From: Adiantum capillus-veneris
Lineage: Eukaryota; Streptophyta; Polypodiopsida; Polypodiales; Pteridaceae
Assembly: GCA_014529385.2 (NCBI GenBank)
Contig: CM043971.1
Span: forward strand, 94,279,840-94,343,839
Length of the DNA: 64,000 nucleotides
Direction: 5' to 3'
Notes under the pieces: model-generated
The model's database searches: none
What the model was told of the DNA's origin: nothing
Seen by the model: only the letters and a program-made list of their open reading frames with translations
Translations under genes and position numbers: made by a program
Shown here: piece by piece, positions 19,744-30,427 of the stretch
How the letters are laid out: every line of letters begins with the position of its first letter
Position numbering within the stretch: the first letter of the stretch is position 1

Positions 19744-21090
19744 ATGGAGAGCCAACGCCAAATGTTTGGATATCCTCTTTTCTTTGGAGAGCCTGGAGAG
19801 GATGCAGAATTATTTTTAGCAAATTTCAAGATGTCTTGCCGTATCAAGAGGATAGTAACCGATCAAGAACGTGTAGAAATGTTTGAGGTGGTCCTTAGGA
19901 AAGATGCTAGTACTTGGTTTGACTCTTTGCCTGAGGAAGTTAAGGGGAATTACACAGAAGTTTTGAATCGTTTTAAGAGATACTTCTTTGATCCCCAAAA
20001 CACTCAAAAACTATGGCAAGACATTGTTTCTCATAAGCAAAAAGACTTAGATGACTACTACTTGTACAAGCAAGAGTTTCTACGTCTTTGGGCTCTATGG
20101 ATACGAAATGTTGCTAACCCTGGTGATGGTGCAGAATTTTTAAAGAAGGAGAGGTTCATAGCCGGACTCTTTCCTGACCTTAAGGTAAAAGTTGAGGCGG
20201 GTGCACCTGCTACTTTTGATGCAACTGAAACTAGGGTTGCTGAGAAGTATAGGAAACTCAAGTGCTTAAGGGGAGAGGTTCCAATAGAAGGTCTTAGACC
20301 CAAAGGTAAGTCACAAGCATCAACATCGAGGGAGCTTCCTGAGGTAACGGCGGAAGTAATTGAGAAGTTAAACGAATCTTTAAGCAGCCTGTCAATTCAC
20401 CTTGCACAAGCTGTAGGTCCAAAGGGACAAGCAAAGAAGTCTGAAGAGCGAGATCCACGACCTAGGAGAGTCTTGCAATGTTGGAATTGCGGAGAGTCTG
20501 GACATGGGATGTATAATTGTCCTTGGCCCCGTGGGGAGCCAGGGAGGCCTAACTTGAATTACCTAGTGATGAATGCAGGTGAAGGAACTGGTCAACAACC
20601 AAGGCTTCTACAAAGGCCAAATGGACCAAGACCACCTCCACAAGGGGTAGAAGGAGTTCCACCTTTGCCAGATCCAAATGTGCATGTGGTAGAGGTGACA
20701 AATTCAAATGAGGTTGACATGGAAGCCAATGGAATTAAGCGTGGCCGAGGAAAAGGTAAAGAGAAAGAAGGAGTCACATCACAGAGTGACCATGGACAAG
20801 GCAAGAAGGCAAAGGAAACCAAGGAAACCAAGAGGACTCAACGTCGTATCAACCTCCAAGACTTCCCTCTTGGACATGGTATGGCTCCGTACAACTTGTT
20901 GGAAGACATGAGAGGTAAGGGTCCTGATATTTCATTGCCTCAATTTCTTGCATTATGTCCACAAGTTAGGAGGGATTTAACAAGGGCAGTTAGCACTAGG
21001 GTTAGACATAAATATGATAACAACTCCCACTGCATGTGCAATGTTAGGTCGCATAGCCACCATGGCATACATGAGACTACCACAAGCTGA
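19744..21090 (+). pseudogene. Element A gag, copy 2, truncated
   Basis: The first about 418 codons match the Gag of copy 1 (Gag core and the CWNCGESGHGMYNC knuckle intact) with four substitutions seen. At 20999 the sequence switches to antisense Copia DNA, and the frame runs 30 meaningless codons to a stop at 21090. No protease or downstream domain remains. Confidence 0.9.
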
Positions 21091-21610
21091 AGCATAAGGA
21101 ACCTTAGCCATCATAGTTGTTTCCTTAGGAAAATTGGGACAATCGGTCTTTATAAGTTTCAAATATGCATGCAATGGGTCTCTTTTTACGGTCTCGAGTA
21201 CTGCGTATACCCAAAATGTGATTTGCATTTCCCAAATATTTCATGTCAAACTGACTCTTCAGCTTCCTTTTGAGGTCAGCAATGTCCTTCTTTGAATGAC
21301 CAGCATGAGCATGTCATCCACATAGAGAATGAGCATAATTAGATGTCCATTGGTGGGTTGTCTTTTCACATAAAGACATGGATCCTCAGTAATGCACTTA
21401 TAGCCTTGGGAACACATAAATGCATCAAACTTTTGATACCATTGTCTGGATGATTGCTTCAAGCCACATAGATGTTTTGAAAGCTTATAGACTAAATATT
21501 TTTGCAGATCAATCTCCTCATCGAGATCTCCATGTAGAAAAGCACAACATATAAATCTCCTCATCTTGGTGGACAATTTGTATTTATTTTGAGCATTGAA
21601 TAAATCTAAA
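21000..21610 (-). pseudogene. Ty1/Copia RT/RNase H fragment, copy 1
   Basis: On the minus strand: AFLHGDLDEEI, CGLKQSSRQWYQKFDAFM and the RT active-site block LILYVDDML, then further along VPYASACGSLMYAMVAMRP, which ends the RT region of Copia elements. About 75 bp present in the related copy at 32276-32930 are missing here, while this copy keeps the YVDD segment that the other has lost. Several frameshifts; not functional. Confidence 0.85.
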
Positions 21611-21649
21611 AATAAATACGTGCAAGAGAAAAATGCTCACTCTTGCATC

Positions 21650-21672
21650 GGGGGGGGGGGGGGGGGGGGGGG
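21650..21672. repeat. Poly-G tract (about 23 G)
   Basis: Lies between the Copia RT fragment and the next shared block. The equivalent site in the second block (32976-32987) has 12 G. Confidence 0.9.
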
Positions 21673-22490
21673 ACGTAGTAGATTGCACCCAGTGCCTATG
21701 TTCATCTTCTCCTCTATGGAATCTCCTCCCTCAGTGTTCTTGTGCAACACTCCACTCTAGGAGGTGCACCTGCATGTTCTCTTTCCCTGTTTCTGTCGCT
21801 CTTTACCGCTCTTGTAGCAGTCTTGTTGTGGTTTCTGTGTGTACATGATAATTCAGGTATGCAAAACTTATGACTGTAGCATGTTATTTTTGGTATTTTT
21901 GCAGGCCCTTTGCACTCCTGTCTATAGCATGCTCTTTCCTCAATAACCTTTTTTCTCCATCCTTTTACCTAGGGCTGATCCCGAGGCTTCCGCGATTAGA
22001 AACCTCTTTACATCACGTGCATTCAAGTAACTCTTTACATCACATGCATTCAAGTAGCATCCTTGTTGATTTAAAGTCCCTTCTATCGATGTAAACTTGT
22101 AACTTTTAGAAAATTAAAACCTTTTGATGAGATCACGTGCTAAAGTGACCCTGGAGGACTGACACACCTCCTCTAGCGTTTCTAGTCCTATCCAATCTTC
22201 ACCCTCTTTTCAAGTTTCTGAGTGATGTGCTTAAGAAATACCTTTTTTGGTGATCCTTTTACTTTTATGCATGTGTTATATAGATGATACCCTTGCTTGA
22301 GTTGGTACTCAAGAGATAGCAACTCAATTTACTCATCTATGGTTGATTATCCACTTGATTAAAGATGTGAGAAAGAATTATTTTTCCAAGCTGAAAAGCG
22401 TGGAATGATTTTGGGCCGTCGTAGTGCCAATGTGCAAGGAAATTCCACTTGGGATTTTAGAAAAAAAAAACACGCACATTTACATTTTTC
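21673..22490. repeat. Unclassified dispersed block, copy 1
   Basis: About 820 bp repeated with moderate divergence at 32988-33836. Includes CT-rich sequence, a possible acceptor TTTTTGCAG at about 21893-21903, and the phrase GATTATCCACTTGATTAAAG near 22345 that recurs in related form at 25445. No protein domain recognised. It could be LTR or leader sequence of the neighbouring Copia debris. Confidence 0.5.
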
Positions 22491-23230
22491 GGATATCTTT
22501 CTCCTTGATCACAAGAATATAATTAATCACAAACATATCCAATTGTGCAATCTCTTCTTCCTTGATCACAAGGAATTAGTAGAAAACATTTGTACTTGTG
22601 GGATCTCTTCTTGCTTGATCAAAAGCACATAGTGCTTGTATGAAACCTCTACTCTTAGTGTACGTAGAATGTAAAAACTCTAAATGTGGATTTCTCATAG
22701 GTATTAATCTTTACTTGTTGGATCTTTTCTTGCCTCTCTGGAAGAAGAAAATTTATGTGGGAAAGGAAAACTCTCATTTGGCAAACAATTTCACTTGGAA
22801 ACTGTGGGTAACCTAATCCACATGCACTCTTCTTATGGAATCCCACTTTCAAGGTAACCCTAAATGGTAACAACGTACACCCTTAGCAGTCCTATTTTGT
22901 ATGGTCCATAGAGTGTATTGATGTTTTCTTTAATTATCCATTGCTATAGATGCTAATTTTCTGTTATGGTGAAGATTGTAGAGAATGCAATTGCAAGTTT
23001 TAAGAAAGTGCACAAGGAAACCTCTTAATGGAATTTCAAAATGTGCTTGTTGATATAAGGCATCAATTGCTAGAGTTCTCCCTGGCTATTTATTTTCTCC
23101 TACTCTGTACATGCACAATGCTTTACTCCTATATGTATTTGGTGTAACCATGGAAAAGTTCCATACTGACTCGTCCTCCTCTAGAATGAAGCCTGTGCTT
23201 CTCCATCAATATAAACAAAATTTGTGAGCT
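22491..23230. other. Unassigned sequence left of the Copia gag element
   Basis: Contains two or three copies of CTTGATCACAAG-like phrases (22505-22625). No reading frame with a recognisable domain. Confidence 0.4.
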
Positions 23231-23235
23231 AAAAT

Positions 23236-23416
23236 TGATAGGAGATGGGCTACGGGGGATGCAGTCTTTGGGGCATGGTGAGTGCAGAGAAACGAGAGAG
23301 GAAGCGAGAGAGAAAGTCGACACTGTCCAAAGCAATAAGGCACACTATATTCATTAAAATCGAGACTTGCTCCCACAGGCTTAGACACCACTAGACCCGG
23401 GCTTGCATACCCAACA
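23236..23416 (-). repeat. 3' LTR of the Copia gag element
   Basis: 181 bp. On the minus strand it begins TGTTGGGTATGC and ends CTCCTATCA. Shares both ends with the 251-bp LTR at 25029-25279 but has an internal deletion of about 70 bp. Confidence 0.9.
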
Positions 23417-23428
23417 AACCCTCCCTCA
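23417..23428 (-). other. Polypurine tract of the Copia gag element
   Basis: GAGGGAGGG on the minus strand, directly upstream of the 3' LTR start; the expected plus-strand primer site. Confidence 0.75.
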
Positions 23429-23764
23429 AGCCCAAACCACTGACAATGGACTCGAGACAGACAGACCATGGCAGAGTCCAATCACTTGAAACCATGAGTA
23501 GAAGCCCCCCCTTTGACTATAGCATAGGTATGTGTGTGTACTTCCCTCAAACAACCATTAGTGTGAGACATACCAGAACTTGACCAAACAACAAAAGGGC
23601 GGTCTTATCATTTTTTTTTCATGGCAACGTCTATAACCCGTACAATTATTGGTAAATGACCGACATAAAGGAAACATAAAGACAAACTGGAAAAACTACA
23701 GGACATCACTTTCTACGAGAAGCATAGGTGCTTCACCATCTTCATCACCTTCAACCACATTGAT

Positions 23765-24570
23765 CTATCGCTTATTCTTCTTAAAGCATTTGTTCGAAGG
23801 ATGATTAGTCTTTCCATAGTGGATGCAAGGATTTTTGCTGAAACAATCCTTGGTTTGATGATTGCTGCGTCCACATATTGCACAAGGTCTAGTGTTGGTA
23901 GTAGGTCTGGTTGATGTTACAGGCCTGGTTGGAGTGCAACCACGAGCTACATATGCAGTCGGTATGAAAGAGCTAATTCGTGGTATTCGTTTCTCTTATT
24001 CCTGCAATGAGTTAACAACCATCCAAAGAAGGCAGAGGATCCATCTTCTTTAAAATAGTGTCAATTTGACGAAATTCTGCCGGTAGACTATTAAAAAAAA
24101 CGGCTATAAGATCTTCATTTGGGACAGGAGCTTCAGCATAAATTAGCTGAGTGTAGATGCTTTTTAGTATGTTAGCTAAAGTCGCAATATTTTCATCTTC
24201 ACGCATTGAAAGAGAATACAGCTCCATTTTAAGGCTCATTTTGGAGTATTTGGATTTAGGACCAAACACTTTCTCTAGTTCCATCCAAGCAGCATTTGCA
24301 GATTGCATATCATCCAGATAATGAATAAAATCATCTTCGAGAGATGTCAGAATAATACCTAATGCCTGCTCGTCCTTGCGTTGTTGTTTGGCAGATAATG
24401 CTTTGGTAACTGTAGTCGATGTGCCAGCTTCGTCAGTTGACAGAGGCTTGCTGACGTCCCATAGATTTTTCCGCATCAGATAACCTTTTACGTTGATCTG
24501 CCAAGTGTGGAAATCGGTCCCGTTGAATTTATCAAACTTGGAAGTCAGGATCCAATGACGATTTGAATTT
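23765..24570 (-). pseudogene. Copia gag of the TR-GAG element
   Basis: Reads right to left. Starts with a DUF4219-like block (KFDKFNGTDFHTWQINVKGY, no ATG seen upstream; a Met at 24476), then the UBN2-type Gag body (the open part is 24012-24476). A frameshift and stop near 24012 separate it from a knuckle region: CAICGRSNHQTKDC (intact C-C-H-C) and CIHYGKTNHPSNKC (second Cys is Tyr). Ends at 23765. It would bind and package RNA into Copia particles. Broken in this copy. Confidence 0.85.
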
Positions 24571-25012
24571 TTGGAAAATTTTTGTTGCAGGCTGAAAATT
24601 TTGCAAAATATACAAGCCGTACTGCTCCGAAAAATTGCAAGTCCAAATTAAACATGCAAAGAGACGCAGTCCATGGAAGCTCACAAAAAGGCTTATGTGT
24701 GAGGCAAGTCTTAATTGGAGAGGGTGGACAAGAGCTTGGGTGGCCAAGTGTAAAATTGAAACCTGATATGTGTAAAGGCAAACCCAAAAAAATGAGTATG
24801 GCGAGCTCTCCTCTGTCTGTCGACTGTGCTGATGGCGTTTTTTTCTGCAGAGCCTGTAGTAGAGGCTGAACCGCTAAGGGTTGTAGTGTCAAGAACGCAA
24901 CAACCTTCCAGGGTGAAACTGTTGAGGGTATCTCGGGCTGATTTCCCGCACGTGACGATGCTTTCTCTCTCCTCTGCTAGCGGCCGCTCCTATGCGCCGA
25001 CGACACAGTCCA

Positions 25013-25026
25013 AAGCTCTGATACCA
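25013..25026 (-). other. Primer-binding site of the Copia gag element
   Basis: TGGTATCAGAGC on the minus strand, two bases from the 5' LTR end. This is the classic initiator-methionine tRNA primer site of plant Copia elements. Confidence 0.9.
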
Positions 25027-25028
25027 AG

Positions 25029-25279
25029 TGATAGGAGATGGGCTATGGGGGATACAGCCTTTGGGGCATGGCGAGTGTAGAGAAACGAGAGAGAAAGTTG
25101 ACACTGTCCAAAGAAATAAGACACACTATATTCATTACAATCGATTACATATATAACCACAAACTTGTATCACGCAATCTCCACTAAACCAAAATCCACT
25201 AAACCGTGTAGCTGCATGTATTATGACACTTGTTCCCACAGGCTTAGACACCACTGGACCCACGATTGCATACCCAACA
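25029..25279 (-). repeat. 5' LTR of the Copia gag element
   Basis: 251 bp, TGTTGGG...TATCA on the minus strand. Full-length compared with the 3' LTR, so the two are not simply identical copies. Confidence 0.9.
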
Positions 25280-25337
25280 AAAATCTACCTTCAAATTTTC
25301 CACCTTTCTTCACATTAATTAAGAAAATGAAAAAATA

Positions 25338-25413
25338 GTCAAGTATCAAAAGCCATAACTTGAGAGTCAAGTATCAACTATCTCCCATGGTGTTATGGCT
25401 TTTGATACTTGAC
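25338..25413. repeat. Perfect 22-bp inverted repeat (hairpin)
   Basis: Arms at 25338-25359 and 25392-25413 are exact complements (GTCAAGTATCAAAAGCC...), loop 32 bp. A further partial copy of the arm (GAGTCAAGTATCAAC) lies in the loop. No element identified around it. Confidence 0.85.
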
Positions 25414-25865
25414 AAGTAGGCAATCAACTCACTCATCTATACTTGATTATCCACTTGAGTATCAAGTTAACAATCAAACACATGAAGGGGTTTGGATTTG
25501 AACATGATCCAAGTTGCATCTTGTTAGCTAGTGGTGACCACCAGCCTTGCATGAACATCTCCCCATTTGGCCAAGTTAGCGCGGGCCTTATTTGGGTGCT
25601 CTCTTTTAACACAGACCTTGGTAGCAATAGCTAGTTCTATGAAGCACTCAAACATCATATTTTCTATTTGTTCTTGAATATACGATTATGTTTCATTAAG
25701 TATTTGTACCATTGTAATAACTCTGATTATAGAAAGACTTTGTTGTACTATGAAATATGGGGTGAGCTCTCTCAGAAAGTTTTTCCCCCTTAGAAATGGG
25801 TAGACTACCTCCTCATAAATGTGCAAATCAGAAGTTTTAAAAATTTGCAAGACTTTTTATTGTGT
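25414..25865. other. Unassigned sequence between Copia gag element and MITE
   Basis: Contains ACTTGATTATCCACTTGAG near 25445, also seen in related form at 22345 and 33660. No supported gene. Confidence 0.4.
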
Positions 25866-25869
25866 AGTC

Positions 25870-26335
25870 TAGGGAAAATTACCAAAATACCCTTGAAATT
25901 TGCTAAAATTCCCAAAATACCCTTCAAATTCCCAATATACCCTTGAATTGATTGGGCCCAATTTTTGCATAGTCTAATGTTTATGACAATGGGAATCTAT
26001 GTTTTAGCGCCTTTGGAAAAAGTACTCATCATTGAGTCCACAAATAGATGCATGTATGTGCTAAAAAATGATGATCAATTTCATTTGAAGAGGCCTCAAT
26101 ACGAGCTAAAATCCTAGTTCTATCATCTTCTATTGAGGTGAACCAACCTTCCCGTGAAGAGTTGCAAAAGAAATTGTGTTTGGAAGGTTAATTAAGGGTA
26201 CCTTTTGGCAAAATTGAAGGGAATTTTGGGAATGTTTGAACAAATATAAGGGGCACATTGGGAATTCCTGAAATTTGAGGGGTATTTTGGGAATTTTCAC
26301 AAATCGCAGGGGTATTTTGGTAATTTGCCGTATAT
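25870..26335. mobile_element. MITE-like element with long terminal inverted repeats
   Basis: The left end (AAAATTACCAAAATACCCTT...) and right end (...GGGGTATTTTGGTAATTT) are complementary for about 80 bp with some mismatches. Each arm contains two copies of the CCAAAATACCC phrase. The interior has no coding frame. GTCTAG occurs on both sides (25864-25869 and about 26348), possibly a target duplication, but 18 extra bases at the right end make this uncertain. Confidence 0.5.
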
Positions 26336-26521
26336 TTTACCTCACTGGTCTAGATTTTCAATAGGCTCTAGGCTAAGCTGAGACAGTGGAGAGGATACAA
26401 AGATTTATTGAATAACTACATAGTTAACACAAAGAAACTTAGACCACATAATTAGTCCATCATTTCACAAGAAGTTTTGGAAAAATTCTCACAATAATTC
26501 CCACATTGTGACTTACCTCAA

Positions 26522-26683
26522 CATCATGAGCTTCCGTAAGGGAGGCACTGCATACCTAGCTAGGTACGATTGGGGGCAAGGGACTGCCAGCCCGCAAGGG
26601 GGGGCCGGTCGTCCCCTGCCCCCAATCGTACCGGCACTGGCTAGGTATGTGGTGCCTCTCGAGCAGAAGCTCATGATCATGAT
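26522..26683. repeat. Long foldback hairpin (copy 2)
   Basis: Same hairpin as 247-404, arms about 65 bp, with a different loop and point differences. Pairing across most of the stem is kept in both copies. Confidence 0.7.
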
Positions 26684-26919
26684 ATGCATTGCATGAGAAA
26701 CACTGAAAAAGACTACGGTTTGTGGTTGTGTGCAAGGGGGAAGCAATCGATGAAAGAAAACGTTTTATGAAACGACAGTGTTTTATAAATCTTAAGTACA
26801 TGTGTGACAAAGATAGTTTTTGGCTGTTTTTGATGGTAATGATTATAGCCTTCGATTGCCGGCACATTAGAAGGGGATCGAATTTGGGGGAGCTTGAAAG
26901 CACAATCACGAACTAATTA

Positions 26920-27360
26920 TCATGCAAAGGCAGAGGAAGGCAAAGCGCCAGGGGCAAGCTCGGCCAGGTTTGCTATGCCCCCTAGACCTTTCAAGATGCG
27001 CACGTATGACTGCGCCATGGAGGAAAACGGTGCTAGAAGCTTGGAATCATGACCGCTGCCTTTTCTCCCTTGCTTCGCCATTAACCTTTCTTCTGCAGAA
27101 GACGAAGATGAACATGGTGAGCTTGCATTTGACAGCATTTCCGGCGCCTCATCAGGCTCTTCGGGAATTTTTGAGAGCTTGTACATAGACAGGATTGCTG
27201 TGGCCATCCTCACCTCCATTGGCTCGCTGCCATAGTTGCTTCTGGCGCAGGTCGATGCCGCCATGGCTGCGTCATCTTCCCTGCTCAGATCGCTTACTTC
27301 CCCGCCGTTTAAGCAGGGCATGAGAAGGCAGCGGGCTGCGCTTTTTTGCATCCTTGCCAC
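26920..27360 (-). pseudogene. Antisense 146-codon reading frame, copy 2
   Basis: Homologue of 679-1125 on the minus strand; ATG at 27360. About 20 amino-acid differences and a small internal indel relative to copy 1. No known domain. Both copies remain open, but the substitutions look unconstrained. Confidence 0.35.
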
Positions 27361-27602
27361 CTAGCTATGAATAAGATAGCCGGAGCCCTAATAATCACTG
27401 TACTACCTATAGTATATATATAATCACAGCAAATTGATAGCTAAACTCAGAACGTTTTAAGTCAAGCACGTCCCACCAAGTACACATGTTTTCCGTAAAA
27501 AATGGGGGCTGTCCCAACCACTCAAAAAGTCCAATCTTGGCAGCGAGGGCAAAACAAGTCAACAACCCACCTCCAATCCTATAACACATTGCATTTAATT
27601 TT

Positions 27603-27614
27603 GGGGGGGGGGGG
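27603..27614. repeat. Poly-G tract (12 G)
   Basis: Counterpart of the 25-G tract at 1418-1442. Confidence 0.9.
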
Positions 27615-27673
27615 ATCCACGGTTTTGAAGTCCACGTATGAAAACCTAAGCAATTCCAACCGTAGATTCCAAG

Positions 27674-27818
27674 TTTTTTTTTTGGTAGCAAATCGCACAT
27701 GTCCGTGTGAAGCGATACAAACACCCGTGAGCGCTACCAAGGTGGCTTGGTTGCACTCGAATCCATGACCTGTGTCATGGTGGTCGAGTGCTCCACCAAC
27801 CAAGCTAGCTCCCTTGGA
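27674..27818 (-). mobile_element. tRNA-derived SINE, copy 2
   Basis: Same SINE and same position relative to flanks as 1502-1651, with A-box, B-box and poly-A tail (plus-strand T run at 27674-27683). It is a copy carried by family B, not an independent insertion. Confidence 0.7.
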
Positions 27819-27927
27819 CAACCATAGATGTCATGTTAAAAGTAAACCTCGACACAAGTTAAATACCCAAAACGTGGACAATGACACATGTTTACTTACA
27901 ATATAACATTAAAAACACATGCAACGA

Positions 27928-28075
27928 CACATGATGTGTGCATGGGTGAAGTGGTTAGCCCACATGACTCAAAATCTAGATCGGGAGGTCTCATGTTCAA
28001 AACCCAGCTTGCCAGGTGGTGGGAAGGCCTCTGCATAGCCTTTTTTTTATCGCTGCCCGAGATCACTCGACCTTG
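27928..28075 (+). repeat. Possible second SINE-like repeat, copy 2
   Basis: Counterpart of 1755-1905, with GGGTGAAGTGGTTAGCCC and GGTCTCATGTTCAAAACCC. Confidence 0.3.
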
Positions 28076-28433
28076 AGATTCCGCCCCAACCCTAAAAATG
28101 ACACTAAGTCACATGGACATGGGGGGATGGACCAATGGTTGAGAGCATGAGAGCCATCCGCCAATGTGCTTGTTGTAAATTTGGGACAAAATATAAATTA
28201 GGGTTGATGGCCCCCTCCCCCACCCGAGACTTAAACCGATCATGTCAACCTAGGAATCGCAATGGCCTAAGCACTTCACCCATGCGTGCTTCTTGAAAAT
28301 AATGAAAGTCCGCTGGTATAGGTTGTGCGTCCTCTCACTCTTTGGCTTAGGTACTCGTTGACCTTCAAAACTTGGTGCTAGAACTTTGTATTTTTCTCAC
28401 CCTCTTGCTCTCTTTGTCTCTTTCTCTCTCTAC

Positions 28434-28437
<4 letters not shown>

Positions 28438-28466
<29 letters not shown>

Positions 28467-28467
28467 T
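28438..28467. repeat. (CA)n microsatellite
   Basis: A CA run, longer than at the equivalent place in copy 1 (about 2265-2290). Confidence 0.9.
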
Positions 28468-28619
28468 TCTTGTTTTGGCCTAAATAAAGCCTTAGGAAAG
28501 CATTGAACTCTTGTGAGCAATAGTGGATTGTTGGGAAAAATGTAAAAGCGTTAAGTAGCTAAAGAGAGAATGAGGGTGAGAATGACCCTCCGCGCACATA
28601 GGTACAATGCCTACATCTT

Positions 28620-29072
28620 CACGTCTCGTACCTTCAAGCCTTCAAGGTATCCTCTTCTCCCACTCTCTCTACCTGACACGCCCTCTTCCCCTTTTCCCCA
28701 AAGGGGAAAGGGTGATGTTGCTTCAAGACACCCTTCTCAATGGCTTGGTTCCATTTCCCTCTTAGGGCCAACTTGGCCCTACCGAGGCTACTGTGCTTTC
28801 ACATCCTAGAGTTCCCATGGCACTACAACAAACTCATCTACATCAGAGCTTAGAATGAACCCAAATCTGCTTCAGAACTCCCAAAGAATGGTGGGACAAA
28901 GACCTGGTGGAAGTGAAGAATTCCTAAGGTGACACGCCTACATGTGTCCCCATGTGGGTGGATTTCGTTGACCTTCCCATTGATTTCTACCCTTGGTTGA
29001 GAAACATAGGTGGTCTAGTAGGAAAAGTACTTGGTCAAAAATCTAGAGGGGTATCAACCCCAAGTGGGATCC
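28620..29072 (+). pseudogene. LINE ORF1 fragment inside family B, copy 2
   Basis: Shorter version of 2445-3160: the frame at 28952 encodes WVDFVDLPIDFYPWL and LGQKSRG, then a frameshift. At about 29073 it changes directly into Ty3 integrase sequence (TPILSYGPFEKW), forming a chimeric frame. Confidence 0.6.
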
Positions 29073-30064
29073 CCGGGGAACCACAGACACCTATCCTTTC
29101 ATATGGGCCATTTGAAAAATGGGCTATAGATGCCATAGGACCATTGCCTAGGGCCAACTCAGGGAAGTTCTATATCATCATGGGATTCGACTATATGACT
29201 AGATGGGTGGAAGCTACAACCACAACTAGGATCACAATTGTGGAGGTAGCCAAGTTTGTCTATGAACACATGTCTGTTGAAGGCTTGGCACACCATTAGA
29301 AATCATCTTTGATAGAGGGCCCGGTTTCAAAGAAGACTTGGTAGGAGAGTTAATGCAAAAACTAGGTATTACAAGGAGGCACTCCTCACCATATTACCCT
29401 CAATGTAATGGCCTAGTTGAAAACGTGAATGGAATGATTCGTAAAAGTATCACCAAGCAGGTTAACAATCATCCTGGGGATTGGGATAAGTATCTACTCC
29501 TAGCTTTGTGGGCCTAGCGAACCTCATTCCGCACATCTTTGGGGTTCATGCACCCCATATCATTTGGTATTTGGTAAGGAGGCAATCTTACCTATTGAGG
29601 TGGAACTGGCAAGTCTCAGAATAATGGCAAGCCAGTTTCAACAACCCAACATGCATTTGAAAGATCATATCCTTGACTTGGAACGACTACAAATAGACAG
29701 AGAAAAAGCAATCAATCATTATGCGGCACAGACAGAACACAGACGGCTTAGTTTCAATCAACATCTTATACGCAAAGTTTTAAAGAAGGGCATGTTGGTG
29801 CTCCGCTATGACAATCGCTTCGACACACGCAAAGATAAGAAGTTCTTACTCCGATGGGAAGGTCATTTCATCATCAGGAAGAAATATGCCAATGGGGGTT
29901 ACCAACTCATGGAAGCGGTGGTAAGCTTCAAAAGGCGAGAGTCAATGGTTGGTGGATTTAACCTTATTTTCTACGATTTGATCAAACTCCACCTATCGAC
30001 ATTCCTGTTGAAGATGCACCATCAAGCTCCACCTCTGATGACTACAACCAAACAAATGAGTTAG
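29073..30064 (+). pseudogene. Tat-type integrase fragment, family B copy 2
   Basis: Begins just before the catalytic core (FEKWAIDAIGPLPR, first Asp kept). A frameshift near 29285, an altered second-Asp block (FDRGPGF instead of the usual SDNGPGF), the third catalytic block GLVEN near 29415, a stop at 29517 and another frameshift near 29548. From 29564 the frame is open to 30064, with RYDNRFDTRKDK and a GPY/F-like RWEGHFII. No zinc finger is present upstream. Not functional. Confidence 0.8.
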
Positions 30065-30086
30065 AGGCATAAATGCCCCTAACCTT

Positions 30087-30096
30087 CAGGGGAGGA
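30087..30096 (+). other. Polypurine tract of family B
   Basis: CAGGGGAGGA a few bases before TGATGATGGG, about 20 bases after the end of integrase-derived sequence. It marks the start of the 3' LTR. Confidence 0.6.
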
Positions 30097-30311
30097 CTAA
30101 TGATGATGGGTTTCCGAAGCAAGGCCACGGGAATCGACCCCATTCGAGGAGCATAAAATAAAATAAAATAAAAATGTTTTTTTTCTCTTTTTGTTGCTGC
30201 CGCCAACCCACCCCCGCATGCCCACAGTGCCCCCCCCCCCCTCCCTTTCTTCCATTATCCCCCTCTCTCCCCTCCATTATCCCCACCCTACTCGCTCACC
30301 CACTCCTTCAA

Positions 30312-30427
<116 letters not shown>

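Larger units (their letters stand above)
15057..20999 (+). mobile_element. Element A, copy 2 (LTR + leader + gag; truncated)
   Basis: Restarts element A sequence four bases after the pol stop. Near 99.7% identical to 5083-11030 by eye; the differences seen are mostly C-to-T or G-to-A in copy 2, plus a 3-bp deletion near 17378 and a T-run length change. Ends at about 20999 inside gag, where antisense Copia sequence begins. PR, RT, RNase H and integrase are absent. Confidence 0.85.
23231..25284 (-). mobile_element. Non-autonomous Copia element with gag only (TR-GAG type)
   Basis: About 2.05 kb, minus strand, flanked by an exact 5-bp target duplication AAAAT (23231-23235 and 25280-25284). 5' LTR at 25029-25279, 3' LTR at 23236-23416, methionine-tRNA-type PBS two bases inside the 5' LTR, and a purine tract immediately before the 3' LTR. 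The interior holds only a gag gene; no protease, integrase or RT is present. This matches the published terminal-repeat-with-GAG class. It must have been mobilised by another Copia element. Confidence 0.9.

Noticed and set aside
21633-22094. Host gene exons in the block after the Copia fragment
   Set aside because: Splice-like phrases are present but no protein similarity is recognisable, and the block is repeated at 32988.
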